64,000 bases of DNA from Flammeovirgaceae bacterium UBA5585 (lineage in GTDB: Bacteria; Bacteroidota; Bacteroidia; Cytophagales; Cyclobacteriaceae). This document shows, piece by piece, positions 52,095 to 61,078 of the stretch (position 1 is the first letter of the stretch; the number at the start of each line of letters is the position of its first letter). The stretch is from positions 186,001 to 250,000 of the forward strand of contig DILT01000014.1 of the NCBI GenBank assembly GCA_002425185.1, given 5' to 3'. A model generated the notes under the pieces. The model searched no databases, was not told the origin of the DNA, and was given only the letters and a program-made list of their open reading frames with translations. The position numbers were made by a program, and so were the translations under genes.

Positions 52095-52325
52095 TTACGC
52101 GAATTCACTATCCTCTTTAATGCCTAAAGCCTTCCCCGAAAGTTTTTTCATCAGCTCATCAAAACGCTGATCAATCCGTTCATTCAGGGCGTTGGCAAAA
52201 TCTTCGCCTTTTCTAATAACTTTTTTCCGCGTACCCGTACCACGGATTGAAACATACAAACCTCCCAATACTGCGCCAGTCGCAATCCCTGCAACCACGC
52301 CAATCATCGCATTTTTTGTTTTCAT
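52095..52325 (-). CDS. YtxH-like small membrane protein
   Basis: This 76-residue protein has a glycine-rich N-terminal helix (AMIGVVAGIATGAVLGGLYVS, residues 6-26), a short basic linker GTGTRKKVIRKG, and a C-terminal amphipathic helix. This matches the YtxH/gas-vesicle-like small-protein pattern seen in stress-related genes. It converges with the flavoprotein gene and lies alone on the minus strand. Confidence 0.82.
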   Translation of the reverse strand: MKTKNAMIGVVAGIATGAVLGGLYVSIRGTGTRKKVIRKGEDFANALNERIDQRFDELMKKLSGKALGIKEDSEFA

Positions 52326-52440
52326 AGTGCATTGCCTTTACATGTTAAGGCAACCTGAAGATACCTGGAGAAATGTTGTTAGTCGATGACCAACGTCAGG
52401 TTGGAACAGATTTTATTTGACCAGACACCCAGAAGCGGCA

Positions 52441-52818
52441 TCAGGAGGCCATTCGGGCTATCAGCACCACATCATCAAACTCAACCTGCGTTTGCTCCAG
52501 TGAGTAAAACAACAGGCGTACCTCTTTCATACTAAAATCATTATCGGCCTGTGCCAGTTTGTATAAATGAGCAAATACCTGAAGCTTCTCTTCATCCGAA
52601 CATTGATTAAGGAGTCGCACACCGTGGTCGTATAATTCCTTATCGGTTGAAAAAGAAAGACGGGCTGTAAAAGCATTGTAAACAGCATCGGTTATGCTCT
52701 CCTCATTACGGATGCGGTTTAGCATCGCTAATTCTCGTTCATCCACCATACCATCGGCATGCATGAGTAAATGCACCAGGTGGAGCAGCGCAAGTTTATA
52801 GGTTAGTGTTGTTTCCAT
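52441..52818 (-). CDS. TerB-like family protein
   Basis: This is an all-helical protein of 125 residues from the ATG at 52818. The segment MHADGMVDERELAMLNRIR, with the early DG then ERE acidic motif, fits the TerB/DUF533 metal-binding helix bundle. The later DNDFSMKEVRLLFYSLEQTQ is a second repeat-like acidic segment. The frame extends upstream to a TTG at 52866, and another ATG lies at 52833. I chose 52818 because AAGGG lies about ten bases before it. The function of such stand-alone proteins is unknown; the family is linked to stress responses. Confidence 0.75.
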   Translation of the reverse strand: METTLTYKLALLHLVHLLMHADGMVDERELAMLNRIRNEESITDAVYNAFTARLSFSTDKELYDHGVRLLNQCSDEEKLQVFAHLYKLAQADNDFSMKEVRLLFYSLEQTQVEFDDVVLIARMAS

Positions 52819-53064
52819 ACCAATACCCTTCATGATTAGCCAAGATAAGCAAGGAGAAGGATTCAAACTTTTTGTTTTTAAATGAAACGACCCGGCCCGC
52901 AGGTAACTAAGTGTGAAAACGTTATAAATTACACGACACTAGGCAAAATATTACCCAAGGAGTAGTAAAATTTGCGCTCAGAAATAGTACAAAAGTACAA
53001 CAGGATAAGTTTGAAAACGGGCGCGGAGAAATGGCTGATTTAAAGAAAACTAGTATATTGAAAA

Positions 53065-53709
53065 GTGATTAGAACAACACCTTCGAAAATCGACTTGCAC
53101 CGCATTCACTACCCGAAAGTGAGAAAATTTCTGGCGGACTATCAATTATCAAAGCCGCAGGATTTCGATAAGCTAAATTCCATGTGTTATAATCCGGAAG
53201 AATCCAACTACCACAGTCACCTTAAGGTGTACGCCTTCCGGCAAGCCCTCAACGAGGTGTGGCACGCGTATAAAACCATTCGCCCCGACCAGGTATGGCG
53301 CGGTACTATGGTTCGGTTTGGCATGCAGTACGCACGCCATGATCATAGCATTACCTATGCAGATGATACACACTATGCCGGACTCAGAGCCGGCCAACTG
53401 ATTATCCTTAACCTGAGGCTGCTCAAGGGTTTGATAAACCTGGCCGTAGGGCATGAAATCATGCACGTAAACGAAGCGGAAAAATCTATTCGGATAAGCT
53501 ATCTGGAAAATTCTGCTTCGCAAGGCTCACAATTCATTACCCTCACGCCCACAGCTGACGGGGGCACGCTGGTAACGCATAAAACTTTATACAAAAGCGG
53601 ATCGTGGTTCCGCGACCGCATACTCTACCCCGGCCTCCATACAAAAGCCATTGGCGAATTTCATGGCAATGTCAAAAGAATGCTGGAGAACAGGGAAGAG
53701 AGCGTATAA
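53065..53709 (+). CDS. Conserved protein, SRPBCC-like C-terminus suspected
   Basis: This 214-residue protein begins at GTG 53065. No signal peptide or membrane helix is seen. The N-terminal half includes CYNPEESNYHSHLKVYAFRQ and VRFGMQYARHDHS. The second half, from GLRAGQLIILNLRLLKGLINLAV on, ends in SYLENSASQGSQFITLTP, GGTLVTHKTLYKSGSWFRDR and YPGLHTKAIGEFHGNVK. That pattern suggests a lipid-binding SRPBCC (START-like) fold. The word HEIMH resembles a zinc-protease HExxH, but its setting fits the beta strands of SRPBCC better. Either identity is uncertain. Confidence 0.6.
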   Translation: MIRTTPSKIDLHRIHYPKVRKFLADYQLSKPQDFDKLNSMCYNPEESNYHSHLKVYAFRQALNEVWHAYKTIRPDQVWRGTMVRFGMQYARHDHSITYADDTHYAGLRAGQLIILNLRLLKGLINLAVGHEIMHVNEAEKSIRISYLENSASQGSQFITLTPTADGGTLVTHKTLYKSGSWFRDRILYPGLHTKAIGEFHGNVKRMLENREESV

Positions 53710-53742
53710 GGAAATATTTAGTTGTTAAAAAAAATCCTACAA

Positions 53743-54027
53743 ATGAACATCTTACACCAGCAGAACGGCAGCAAAGGTTCTTTCTATATCGAAGAAAACA
53801 ATCAGCGGTTAGCCGAAATGACCTATACGCTGGCGGGCGAGAAAAGAATGATCATCGACCATACCGATGTATCGGATGCGTTGCGCGGGAAAGGTGCCGG
53901 AAAACAACTGGTAAATGCTGCGGTTGATCATGCCCGGGCTAAGGGTATTAAAATTTTACCCCTCTGTCCGTTTGCCCGGTCTGTATTTGATAAGGTAAAG
54001 GAGTTTCAGGATGTACTCGATAATTAA
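53743..54027 (+). CDS. Small GNAT-family N-acetyltransferase (YjdJ-type)
   Basis: This 94-residue protein is of the short GNAT branch (GNAT_acetyltr_2/YjdJ). It has AEMTYTLAGEKRMIIDHTDV, DALRGKGAGKQLVNAAVDHA (the acetyl-CoA loop RGKGAG) and KILPLCPFARSVFDK. I chose the ATG at 53743; an upstream TTG at 53722 is less likely. Followed by the META lipoprotein gene after 12 bases. Confidence 0.85.
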   Translation: MNILHQQNGSKGSFYIEENNQRLAEMTYTLAGEKRMIIDHTDVSDALRGKGAGKQLVNAAVDHARAKGIKILPLCPFARSVFDKVKEFQDVLDN

Positions 54028-54039
54028 TTCAAAACGTAA

Positions 54040-54426
54040 ATGAAACCCGTTTCAGTAGCAGCCTTAATTATACTGTTCGCCTGCCAGACTCAAAACATTT
54101 CCTTGTTTGATACAGAATGGAAGTTAAAGACCATTAACGGAAAGGATTACGCTACAGTTAATCCTCCCGCTACCCTAACCTTTACGCAGAAAGAAAGCCG
54201 GCTTTCGGGCTATACAGGATGCAACCGGTTTTTCGGAGGTTTTGAACTGGCTGATGATAATCTTAACGTTGGTCAGCTGGGGGCCACCAAAATGTTTTGT
54301 GAGAATAACATGGACTTGGAGAGCAATTACCTGAAAGCTTTGGAACAGGTTAAGCGCTATCGCATCAAGGGAAACTCACTTCAGTTGCTTAATGGAGCAA
54401 CGGTTGTTCTTGAATTCACCAACTAA
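54040..54426 (+). CDS. META-domain (HslJ-like) lipoprotein
   Basis: This 128-residue protein has a signal peptide ending in the lipobox LFAC (Cys15), so it is predicted to be a lipoprotein. The META domain is recognised by SLFDTEWKLKTINGKDY, YTGCNRFFGGF and QLGATKMFCENNMDLESNYLKAL. Family members include the heat-shock-linked HslJ; the function is unclear. It converges with the TPR membrane protein gene, with one base between stops, and follows the GNAT gene closely. Confidence 0.9.
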   Translation: MKPVSVAALIILFACQTQNISLFDTEWKLKTINGKDYATVNPPATLTFTQKESRLSGYTGCNRFFGGFELADDNLNVGQLGATKMFCENNMDLESNYLKALEQVKRYRIKGNSLQLLNGATVVLEFTN

Positions 54427-54427
54427 T

Positions 54428-55420
54428 TTACCAGTTGGTACCCTGTTTGATCTGCGCGGCACGCGTGCGGTACCAGTTCCCTTCTTCAGGTGGCAACAAT
54501 TCACTCAATCGCTCATACGAATCGCTGTTTGCGCTGTCCAGGCTCAGTGTCTCTTTATATAACTCAATGGCTCTTCCTGTTTCGCCCTTCGTATCGTAGA
54601 GGTATGCCAACATGTAGGTGAGTTGTGAACTCTTGTAGTTGTTCACGTATGCACCTTCGTAAAAACGCAGGGCTGAATCGAGTTGGTTCTGAGTATAGTA
54701 GCAATCGCCAATCAACAACATGGCGTGATAGTACGAAGGGTCGTAGTATAGAATATTGGTGGTAACCTTAATGGCTTCACTGTAACGCTTTTGTTCGTAA
54801 TAAACCAAACCCTTGTTGTATTGCGCGTCACTGTGGCGCGGATCAATGGCAAGGGCTTTTTCATATTGCGTCAGGGCATCTTCATACCGATCAGTAATTA
54901 AAAAAATATTTCCATACTCAACATAAATATCAGGATTGTCCGGGTCTTCTTCATTAGCCAACTGGTAATAATATGAAGCTGAATCATATTGTGAGGTGTA
55001 ATAAAAATCGCGGGCACGCTGAAGGTACGCAACGGAATCTTCATCAGTTGTGCCGAAAACAACATTAAGGATTATAGCCAGCACAAAAAATGACATTACA
55101 GAACCCACCATAAGCGCAATGAACAATTTCTTTTGCGGAGCATCCCCCGGATTGGTTTGCAGCAACTTTTTAAAAAGATCAACAAGGCTTTCGCGGGCGG
55201 TATCTGCTTGCCTTTCTTGTTGAGGGTATTTACGTTGAACACTGCCTTTCTGATCCCATGTTTTTACCAGGTACTGCGCCACACAAAACGCAGCACCCCC
55301 CAGGCTAATGTACATTACCAGCGCATCAACAGACCAAAAGAGAGCCCACATCACCAAAAAAAATCCTGCCATTAAAAGCCATCGGGTTGATGTGTTCTTA
55401 TTGCCAGACGTTTGCGCCAT
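54428..55420 (-). CDS. TPR-repeat membrane protein
   Basis: This 330-residue protein has a cytosolic N-terminus and three hydrophobic segments (about residues 12-30, 30-48 and 100-125). A TPR array follows from about residue 145 to 320 (RYEDALTQYEKALAIDPRHS, YSEAIKVTTNILYYDPSYY, QLDSALRFYEGAYVNNYK). It is a protein-protein interaction scaffold at the membrane. The bestrophin gene lies upstream in the same direction with only four bases between, so both may be one transcript and act together. Confidence 0.88.
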   Translation of the reverse strand: MAQTSGNKNTSTRWLLMAGFFLVMWALFWSVDALVMYISLGGAAFCVAQYLVKTWDQKGSVQRKYPQQERQADTARESLVDLFKKLLQTNPGDAPQKKLFIALMVGSVMSFFVLAIILNVVFGTTDEDSVAYLQRARDFYYTSQYDSASYYYQLANEEDPDNPDIYVEYGNIFLITDRYEDALTQYEKALAIDPRHSDAQYNKGLVYYEQKRYSEAIKVTTNILYYDPSYYHAMLLIGDCYYTQNQLDSALRFYEGAYVNNYKSSQLTYMLAYLYDTKGETGRAIELYKETLSLDSANSDSYERLSELLPPEEGNWYRTRAAQIKQGTNW

Positions 55421-55424
55421 AGGT

Positions 55425-56201
55425 TTACTTCATAACCGCCACCATATCCTGTTCATCAATGCGGATATCGTCTTCACCAACTTCATCGAAGGGATGTTCA
55501 AGGTGATCCTGAATATTATCTAAACTTACCAGGATAAAACTATAGAGTACAGGCATTACATACTCCAGCCCCGCAGAAAAATCATGGGCTGTGGCCGCAA
55601 AGTAAGGGCCGTAGATAATAGGGAAAATATAAATAAACACTTTGCTGTACGCCCGCAGGGTGATGGGTGTTCGGTATGCATGAATAATTTTCAGGTTATC
55701 GAACGCAATAATCATTTTGCTTACATACTGACTAAGGCGGGAGATTTCCCCACTCTGCACGCCATAGTTACGCATCTCCATTGTAAGGGCCGATAGTCGG
55801 GAGAACCGCTCAAATATTTCGTGTTCATTTTTTTCCCATTCGTGGCGGTGGTGCTTGGTGAACATGTCGCGCATAAGGCGGGTAAGATCATTTACCAGCA
55901 GGCGAGACCGCTCGGGCAAATCATTTTGCTTATCGGTAGTCCAGTCGCGCATGGCGTAATAAATCGCAATAGCATGGCCTTTAAAGTCGGAAAGTCGTTG
56001 CAAGGCTGTTTCTCTTCGCGTGTACGCTGAGCTGATCGAAAAAACTACCGGAAACACGATGGCCACCCCCACCAGCATATCGGGGAATTTCGCGGTAAGA
56101 TTGAGGTGATAGCAAACATACGTAGAGATGAGCGCCAGAATGGTGATGATTAAAGTTTTGTAATTAATAATTAGGAAGAAACTTCTCAGAACTTTTTTCA
56201 T
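55425..56201 (-). CDS. Bestrophin family chloride-channel-like protein
   Basis: This 258-residue membrane protein is of the bestrophin (UPF0187) family, with four main transmembrane segments. The N-terminal helix around residues 13-35 and the PVVFSISSAYTRRETALQRL block match bestrophin positions. The late PIIYGPYFAATAHDFSAGLEYVMPVLYSFIL block and the tail DHLEHPFDEVGEDD, a well-conserved family ending, are clear. It probably forms an anion or small-cation channel. The TPR gene lies four bases downstream. Confidence 0.9.
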   Translation of the reverse strand: MKKVLRSFFLIINYKTLIITILALISTYVCYHLNLTAKFPDMLVGVAIVFPVVFSISSAYTRRETALQRLSDFKGHAIAIYYAMRDWTTDKQNDLPERSRLLVNDLTRLMRDMFTKHHRHEWEKNEHEIFERFSRLSALTMEMRNYGVQSGEISRLSQYVSKMIIAFDNLKIIHAYRTPITLRAYSKVFIYIFPIIYGPYFAATAHDFSAGLEYVMPVLYSFILVSLDNIQDHLEHPFDEVGEDDIRIDEQDMVAVMK

Positions 56202-56304
56202 GACGCGTAGCGGATCTTGTAAGCCAGCACAAGTTCATAAAAAGGGAAGTATTAACAAATTGTTACCTGTCATTTTATACAGTACTTTAACGCCTGATAC
56301 GGAT

Positions 56305-56943
56305 ATGAATTCAGCATTTTCTACCTGGCGGTCTGCAATCCAAAACGACACCTTTCGAAAGCACCTGGTGCTTACCCTTATTCTGCTAATTGCCTGTGCC
56401 ATTGCAGCGCCTCCTATTTTCCGGTTTGTTGAAATCCGCAAAGGAATTGTCCTGTCCGATCCGGTATTGGACGTACTTCAACCTGCAGAAGTTTCCCTTT
56501 ACATTTTTGGATTACTCTATTTATTTATCATCATCGGGCTGATCGGTATCCTTCAATCGCCAACATTATTGGTAGTCGGGTTGAAGGCCTATCTGTTAAT
56601 CACGCTTTTCAGGTTCATTACCCTGTTGCTGGTACCCTTAGATGCACCCCCGGGACTACTGCTTCTTAAGGATCCATTGGTTGACAAACTATTTTACCAA
56701 CAACCCATCACTAAAGACCTCTTCTTCTCCGGTCACACCGGCATACTCGCCCTGTTCATGTTTTTATTATGGAATAAAGGTGTATGGCGCTGGGTGTATG
56801 CAACCGGCACACTAATGATTGGCATATTGTTGCTGATCCAACATGCCCATTACACGCTGGATGTACTGGTGGCCCCGGCTTTTGCATGGCTGGCGGTTAA
56901 ACTGGCCATGAAAATAAAACCGGTCAGGGAATCGGCCCCTTAA
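56305..56943 (+). CDS. PAP2-type membrane protein, sphingomyelin-synthase-like
   Basis: This 212-residue protein has five to six transmembrane helices. The catalytic triad of the PAP2_C (sphingomyelin synthase-like) branch is visible: His144 in FFSGHTG, then His182 and Asp186 in HYTLDVLVAP. The spacing of the last two (HxxxD) is that of sphingomyelin synthases, which move phosphocholine onto ceramide. Bacteroidota make sphingolipids, so a head-group transferase or a phosphatase acting on them is a reasonable inference. I chose the ATG at 56305; the frame extends upstream only to a non-ATG start that overlaps bestrophin's 5' end. Confidence 0.85.
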   Translation: MNSAFSTWRSAIQNDTFRKHLVLTLILLIACAIAAPPIFRFVEIRKGIVLSDPVLDVLQPAEVSLYIFGLLYLFIIIGLIGILQSPTLLVVGLKAYLLITLFRFITLLLVPLDAPPGLLLLKDPLVDKLFYQQPITKDLFFSGHTGILALFMFLLWNKGVWRWVYATGTLMIGILLLIQHAHYTLDVLVAPAFAWLAVKLAMKIKPVRESAP

Positions 56944-57084
56944 ATTACCCTAAATGGACTTGCTGGCAGGCAAGCTGGCGACAGCCTATTGCTCAAGAAC
57001 TTTTTTAATGCGATTTTTAGTAACCTTCAGATAACATCTGCATAATTTTTGCGTAAAGAAGAAGGGCATAACGACTAACCCAAT

Positions 57085-57903
57085 ATGACACTTCAGTCCT
57101 ACCCCCGGTTTGAATTTTCAAACCCTTTAACACGGGAACAGTTAGACTTTTTTGAAAAATACGGCTTCATCCATTTTACCAATTTCATAGAACGCCATGC
57201 CGTTGACCTTTTCAGAAGTGAAATGAAGGCTATTGAGCAGAAATGGATTGCCAACAATACAGAAAAGGTTAATGGCGTTCCGATCAAGTACGGTTTTGAT
57301 ACCGATGGCAGTAAAATTGTACAGCGCTTTGCTTTTAGCTCACAGCATAGTTCTGTGCTGCATGAATTCCTGAAAGACCCACGGTTTGAAGCACTGTTTG
57401 CCCTATTGGGACCTGATGCCGTAAATGTGCGGGTAGGCGAAAACGAAAAGGATGGCCTGGTGATCAATCATTACATCAATACCGATAGCAGCCAGTTTAC
57501 AAAAATGGGCTGGCATACCGATTGCCTGAGGGATGTTTTCTATGGCAAGAAAATAATGCCCATGCTTAACGTAGGTATTCACCTTACCGATGCCGTAGAA
57601 AATAACGGTGGCCTGAAACTTATTCCGGGTTCACACAAACAAAACCTGATGAGTTTGTTATTTAAGAAACCCTACTTTGTAAATCACCAACCCGATAAAA
57701 ATGAAATTGGGCTCATGACCAAAGCTGGTGACCTGACTATACATGACGGTCGTCTATGGCATCGGGTAGCGCAATCTTCGTTAATTGGTGAACAAAGCAG
57801 GCGGCAGGTTATGTATGTTCCCATCATTTGCGGAGATTACATGATCAGAAATGAAAACAGCCCCACCCCCATTTATCAACGTTTCTACCACTTGTTCAAA
57901 TAA
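57085..57903 (+). CDS. Phytanoyl-CoA dioxygenase (PhyH) family oxygenase
   Basis: This 272-residue Fe(II)/2-oxoglutarate dioxygenase has the iron-binding facial triad: His144 and Asp146 in GWHTDCLRD and the distal His226 in RLWHRVAQSS. An RQVMYVP region probably holds the 2-oxoglutarate arginine. PGSHKQNLMSLL fits the family core after the double-stranded beta helix. Substrates of the family range from fatty acyl-CoAs to secondary metabolites and amines; it is unknown here. The SDR gene follows after six bases, so a two-step oxidation of one substrate is possible. Confidence 0.9.
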   Translation: MTLQSYPRFEFSNPLTREQLDFFEKYGFIHFTNFIERHAVDLFRSEMKAIEQKWIANNTEKVNGVPIKYGFDTDGSKIVQRFAFSSQHSSVLHEFLKDPRFEALFALLGPDAVNVRVGENEKDGLVINHYINTDSSQFTKMGWHTDCLRDVFYGKKIMPMLNVGIHLTDAVENNGGLKLIPGSHKQNLMSLLFKKPYFVNHQPDKNEIGLMTKAGDLTIHDGRLWHRVAQSSLIGEQSRRQVMYVPIICGDYMIRNENSPTPIYQRFYHLFK

Positions 57904-57909
57904 CAAGCG

Positions 57910-58707
57910 ATGAAGCAAGCTATCGTAACAGGCGCCAGTAAGGGACTGGGCAAGGCCATAGCCTTTGAACTGGCAAAAAAAGGTTATGATCTGCTGCTGG
58001 TGGCTCGATCGGAAGAATTGCTTGAAAATACAGCAACAGCGATTAGACAGAATTTTTCAGTAAAGGCATCCACGCTGTCAACTGACCTGAGCAAACCCGA
58101 GGCTGCCACTGTACTTGCAAAGTGGTGCGATCAGCAAAATTTTCAACCCAGTGTATTAGTTAACAATGCCGGCTATGCCTGTTGGGGAAGATTTGAAGAA
58201 CTAACCTGGGAAGAACAACAAGCGATGCTGCAGGTTAATGTAGGTACATTGTTGGCATTAACCCATTTGCTGATCAACAAGTTAAAGCAACACCCGAAAG
58301 CCTACATTTTAAATGTAGCAAGCACGTCCTCGTTTCAACCTTTGCCCACCATGGCTGTTTATTCAGCCAGTAAAGTTTTTGTTCGTTCCTTTTCTAAAAG
58401 TTTACGTTACGAATTGCGCCACACAAACATTTCTGTTACCTGCTTAACCCCTGGTCCGGTGGATACAGAATTTATAACCCGTGCCGGCATGGAGGTGTTG
58501 AAACCCACAGCCAAAAAATTTGAAATGCGGCCTGAGGTTGTAGCGCAAAAGGGATTAAAAGCAATGTTCAACAGAAAAGCCGAGGTTATTCCCGGCTTCC
58601 CTAATTTTTTAAGTGGAATACTCAGCAACCTGATACCCGATTCGATACTGATAAAAATCGCTGCAGGTATTTATGAGAAAGTCCTGCCTTCGCGAAAAGT
58701 AAAGTGA
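57910..58707 (+). CDS. Short-chain dehydrogenase/reductase (SDR)
   Basis: This 265-residue classical SDR has the cofactor motif TGASKGLG at residues 7-14, NNAGYACWG, and the catalytic Tyr151 and Lys155 in YSASK with Ser138. The arginine of VARSEELL after strand 2 favours NADP(H). The C-terminal hydrophobic PGFPNFLSGILSNLIP patch resembles membrane-associated SDRs related to 3-ketoacyl or sphingolipid reductases. Co-transcribed with the PhyH gene. The stop directly abuts that of the convergent SPOR-OmpA gene. Confidence 0.92.
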   Translation: MKQAIVTGASKGLGKAIAFELAKKGYDLLLVARSEELLENTATAIRQNFSVKASTLSTDLSKPEAATVLAKWCDQQNFQPSVLVNNAGYACWGRFEELTWEEQQAMLQVNVGTLLALTHLLINKLKQHPKAYILNVASTSSFQPLPTMAVYSASKVFVRSFSKSLRYELRHTNISVTCLTPGPVDTEFITRAGMEVLKPTAKKFEMRPEVVAQKGLKAMFNRKAEVIPGFPNFLSGILSNLIPDSILIKIAAGIYEKVLPSRKVK

Positions 58708-59928
58708 TTACTCCTGCACAATTTCTACCTCCACCCGCACATTCTTTTTGGCATTGGCACTATGCTTGTCGTAAATAGGTCGCTTGCCGCCCCATGCTTT
58801 AATCTCAATACGATCGGCACCTATTCCATTTGTTACCAAATACTCCTTTATGGTCTGCGCCCGCTGGAAAGATAAATCTTTAGACGAACCTGTACCTTGA
58901 GTTACACCCTCCATCGAAAAGAAATTTTTATCAGGGCCTAATCCCAGAATTTTTCCATGGTAATTTCCGTTGGTATGACCATGTAAACGGATTTTATAAT
59001 TTCGATTCTCCTCCATCATTTGAAGGAGGCTGGTCAATTCGTATTTCGATTCAGGAAGCATCACAGCTGCATCGTTGAAAAAGTAAACGTTGTACAAAGT
59101 GGCTTTATCACCTTTGTGATAACGTACCATATCAAACTTAACAGCCACTGTTGTGCCCATCAATTCAACATAAGGTTTTACCGTATCAGCCAACGGTAAT
59201 GGATAATTAATTTCATGCTGAAGCTTACGATAACCAAATACTTCACCGATGAGTGTTAACTGACCCGACTTACTTTTAGGATCGGGTAAAATGAGGTATT
59301 CATTTCCCTTTACTGTTGTCATTAACCGGTTACGTTCGGTGTCAATAACTTGTACCTCACCATCTATTACCCTGTTATTGGTCGCATTATAAAGACTAAT
59401 GAATACCTCTGTATTGCCTAATGTCATCGGATTGTGCTGCACTATAGGCGGATTCTCCGTTATCTCTTCCTCAACAACAACTTCTTTTACAGGCTCTTCT
59501 TTAGTAACGGCTGCAGGGGTTGTTTCATCTGGCTTAGCAACCGGTTGGATTGGTTTATCATCGGGCTTCAATGCATGGATTAAGGTAGTCGATGCCCTAT
59601 CAATTTCACCCGATACCACACGTACCCATGCATCGGTAAACTCACCCTTTTCCCTCACTTTTTGCATCTCCACCAATGCGGGTTTCAGCTCAGTAAAATA
59701 ACTGAGGTAAACAAAGTAAAGGTTCTTTTGGGTGTTGAACCCATACCGGGCTTCGTGACCTTTGCTGGCCAAATTGTTGGTGAACTTTTGGGCTAGATCT
59801 TCGCGGGCTTTAGCATAGGCGGCAACTGTAACATAATAACCCGGCTTTAGCTCGGCTGTTTGGGCGTTGGTTTCGGGTGTACTGCAAAAAATTCCAGCTA
59901 ATAACAGTACCAGTAAAAAATACTTCAT
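58708..59928 (-). CDS. SPOR- and OmpA-domain exported protein
   Basis: This 406-residue exported protein has a signal peptide of residues 1-20 (a cysteine at 16). The N-terminal part (about 25-110) resembles an SPOR peptidoglycan-binding domain (YYVTVAAYAKAREDLAQKF, KNLYFVYLSYFTELK). A Pro/Glu/Val-rich linker around 130-165 follows, then a beta-rich middle with TEVFISLYNATNNRVIDGEV. The C-terminal OmpA-like domain (about 290-406; YKIRLHGHTNGNYHGK and LSFQRAQTIKEYLVTNGIGADRIEIKAWG, continuous) ends the protein. It is a cell-wall anchor between outer membrane and peptidoglycan. Similar proteins support T9SS or gliding machinery, but a direct role is not shown here. Confidence 0.88.
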   Translation of the reverse strand: MKYFLLVLLLAGIFCSTPETNAQTAELKPGYYVTVAAYAKAREDLAQKFTNNLASKGHEARYGFNTQKNLYFVYLSYFTELKPALVEMQKVREKGEFTDAWVRVVSGEIDRASTTLIHALKPDDKPIQPVAKPDETTPAAVTKEEPVKEVVVEEEITENPPIVQHNPMTLGNTEVFISLYNATNNRVIDGEVQVIDTERNRLMTTVKGNEYLILPDPKSKSGQLTLIGEVFGYRKLQHEINYPLPLADTVKPYVELMGTTVAVKFDMVRYHKGDKATLYNVYFFNDAAVMLPESKYELTSLLQMMEENRNYKIRLHGHTNGNYHGKILGLGPDKNFFSMEGVTQGTGSSKDLSFQRAQTIKEYLVTNGIGADRIEIKAWGGKRPIYDKHSANAKKNVRVEVEIVQE

Positions 59929-60019
59929 GCGGTGAGGGTTGGTTTCACCGACCCAATATCCACTAAAAAAATAAAAAGATCAACTAAGTAGTCCATTTTC
60001 AGCATGTTAGCCAAAGACA

Positions 60020-60988
60020 TTAACCATTCCTGTTAACCCACTCCTTCAAAAAGCCAACCCCATAACCTATCAATTGAACCCATGCCGCAGGAAGGCTTAA
60101 CAAAGCAACCAGCAGGTTTTGGTTTGTTTGATACGAATCGAGGAGAATAGCCACCGAAAACATTCCGTACAGAGCCGCTATAAAAAAAAACACTACCGGA
60201 CTGATAATTAGCAAGATCAACAAAGCAGCCAATCCCAAGGTAAAAAATGCGGGCAACCAGTGCGTAAGTTTCACTTCACCCGGATGGGCCCTTCCTACCA
60301 ACACCCTGCCCTTACCAAAATTTGATACCTGATGATAGAACTGATTTAAGGTTGTTCTCCGCTTGTGGTAAACAAATGCTCCCGGAATCAACACCGACTT
60401 AAACCCTGCTTTTTTCATGCGAATACTCAACTCAATATCTTCAGCATAACGGCTAAAGGCAAAACCTCTGGTTTTATCATACACCTGTTTCGAGATACCC
60501 ATATTAAAGCTACGAGGCTGAAACCATCCCAGGTGTTTTTTGGCCCCCCGAATACCACCGGTTGTTAAAACAGATGACATCGTATAGGCCATGGCCTGTT
60601 GAAGGGGCGTAAAACTTTCATGACTCCGATCAGGGCCACCCCAGGCATCGGGTTTTTCGCTGCTTAAAACATTATCAACTTCCTCAAAATAGGTTGGAGG
60701 AATAATACAATCGGAATCAAACACCACAAAGTAATCGCCTTTGGCGTGCGCAAAGCCCAGGTTACGACTGGGGCCCGGGCCTGAATTGGGTTTGAAGATA
60801 TATTCGATATGCAGTTTGTCCCTGAACTCATCCACCACACTATCCGAACGATTTGTTGAACCATCCTCCACAATAATCACTTCAAAATTCTTCCACGTTT
60901 GTTGGGTGAGACTTTGCAGTAATTCACGCAGTTCATCCGGCCGGTTATATACCGGAACCACAACAGAATATTTTGGTGTGAAACTCAT
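60020..60988 (-). CDS. Family 2 glycosyltransferase with C-terminal membrane helices
   Basis: This 322-residue inverting GT2 enzyme has a GT-A fold. The nucleotide-binding start SVVVPVYNRPDELREL, the VEDGSTNRSDSVV block, DSD in VVFDSDCIIPP (metal/sugar-binding) and RYAEDIELSIRM (acidic catalytic region) are visible. Two or three C-terminal transmembrane segments (about 230-275 and 285-310) anchor it. It probably builds a surface glycan from an activated sugar, acceptor unknown. I chose the ATG at 60988, six bases inside the frame's first codon. It is divergent from the NTF2-like gene. Confidence 0.93.
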   Translation of the reverse strand: MSFTPKYSVVVPVYNRPDELRELLQSLTQQTWKNFEVIIVEDGSTNRSDSVVDEFRDKLHIEYIFKPNSGPGPSRNLGFAHAKGDYFVVFDSDCIIPPTYFEEVDNVLSSEKPDAWGGPDRSHESFTPLQQAMAYTMSSVLTTGGIRGAKKHLGWFQPRSFNMGISKQVYDKTRGFAFSRYAEDIELSIRMKKAGFKSVLIPGAFVYHKRRTTLNQFYHQVSNFGKGRVLVGRAHPGEVKLTHWLPAFFTLGLAALLILLIISPVVFFFIAALYGMFSVAILLDSYQTNQNLLVALLSLPAAWVQLIGYGVGFLKEWVNRNG

Positions 60989-61078
60989 GACCAACCGTAA
61001 AAGTAAGTAAAGATTCGGTGATCAAAATGCCTGTTTCTGCCGTGGTTATTTTTCGTACATTCGGAAAAATCAAACCTG

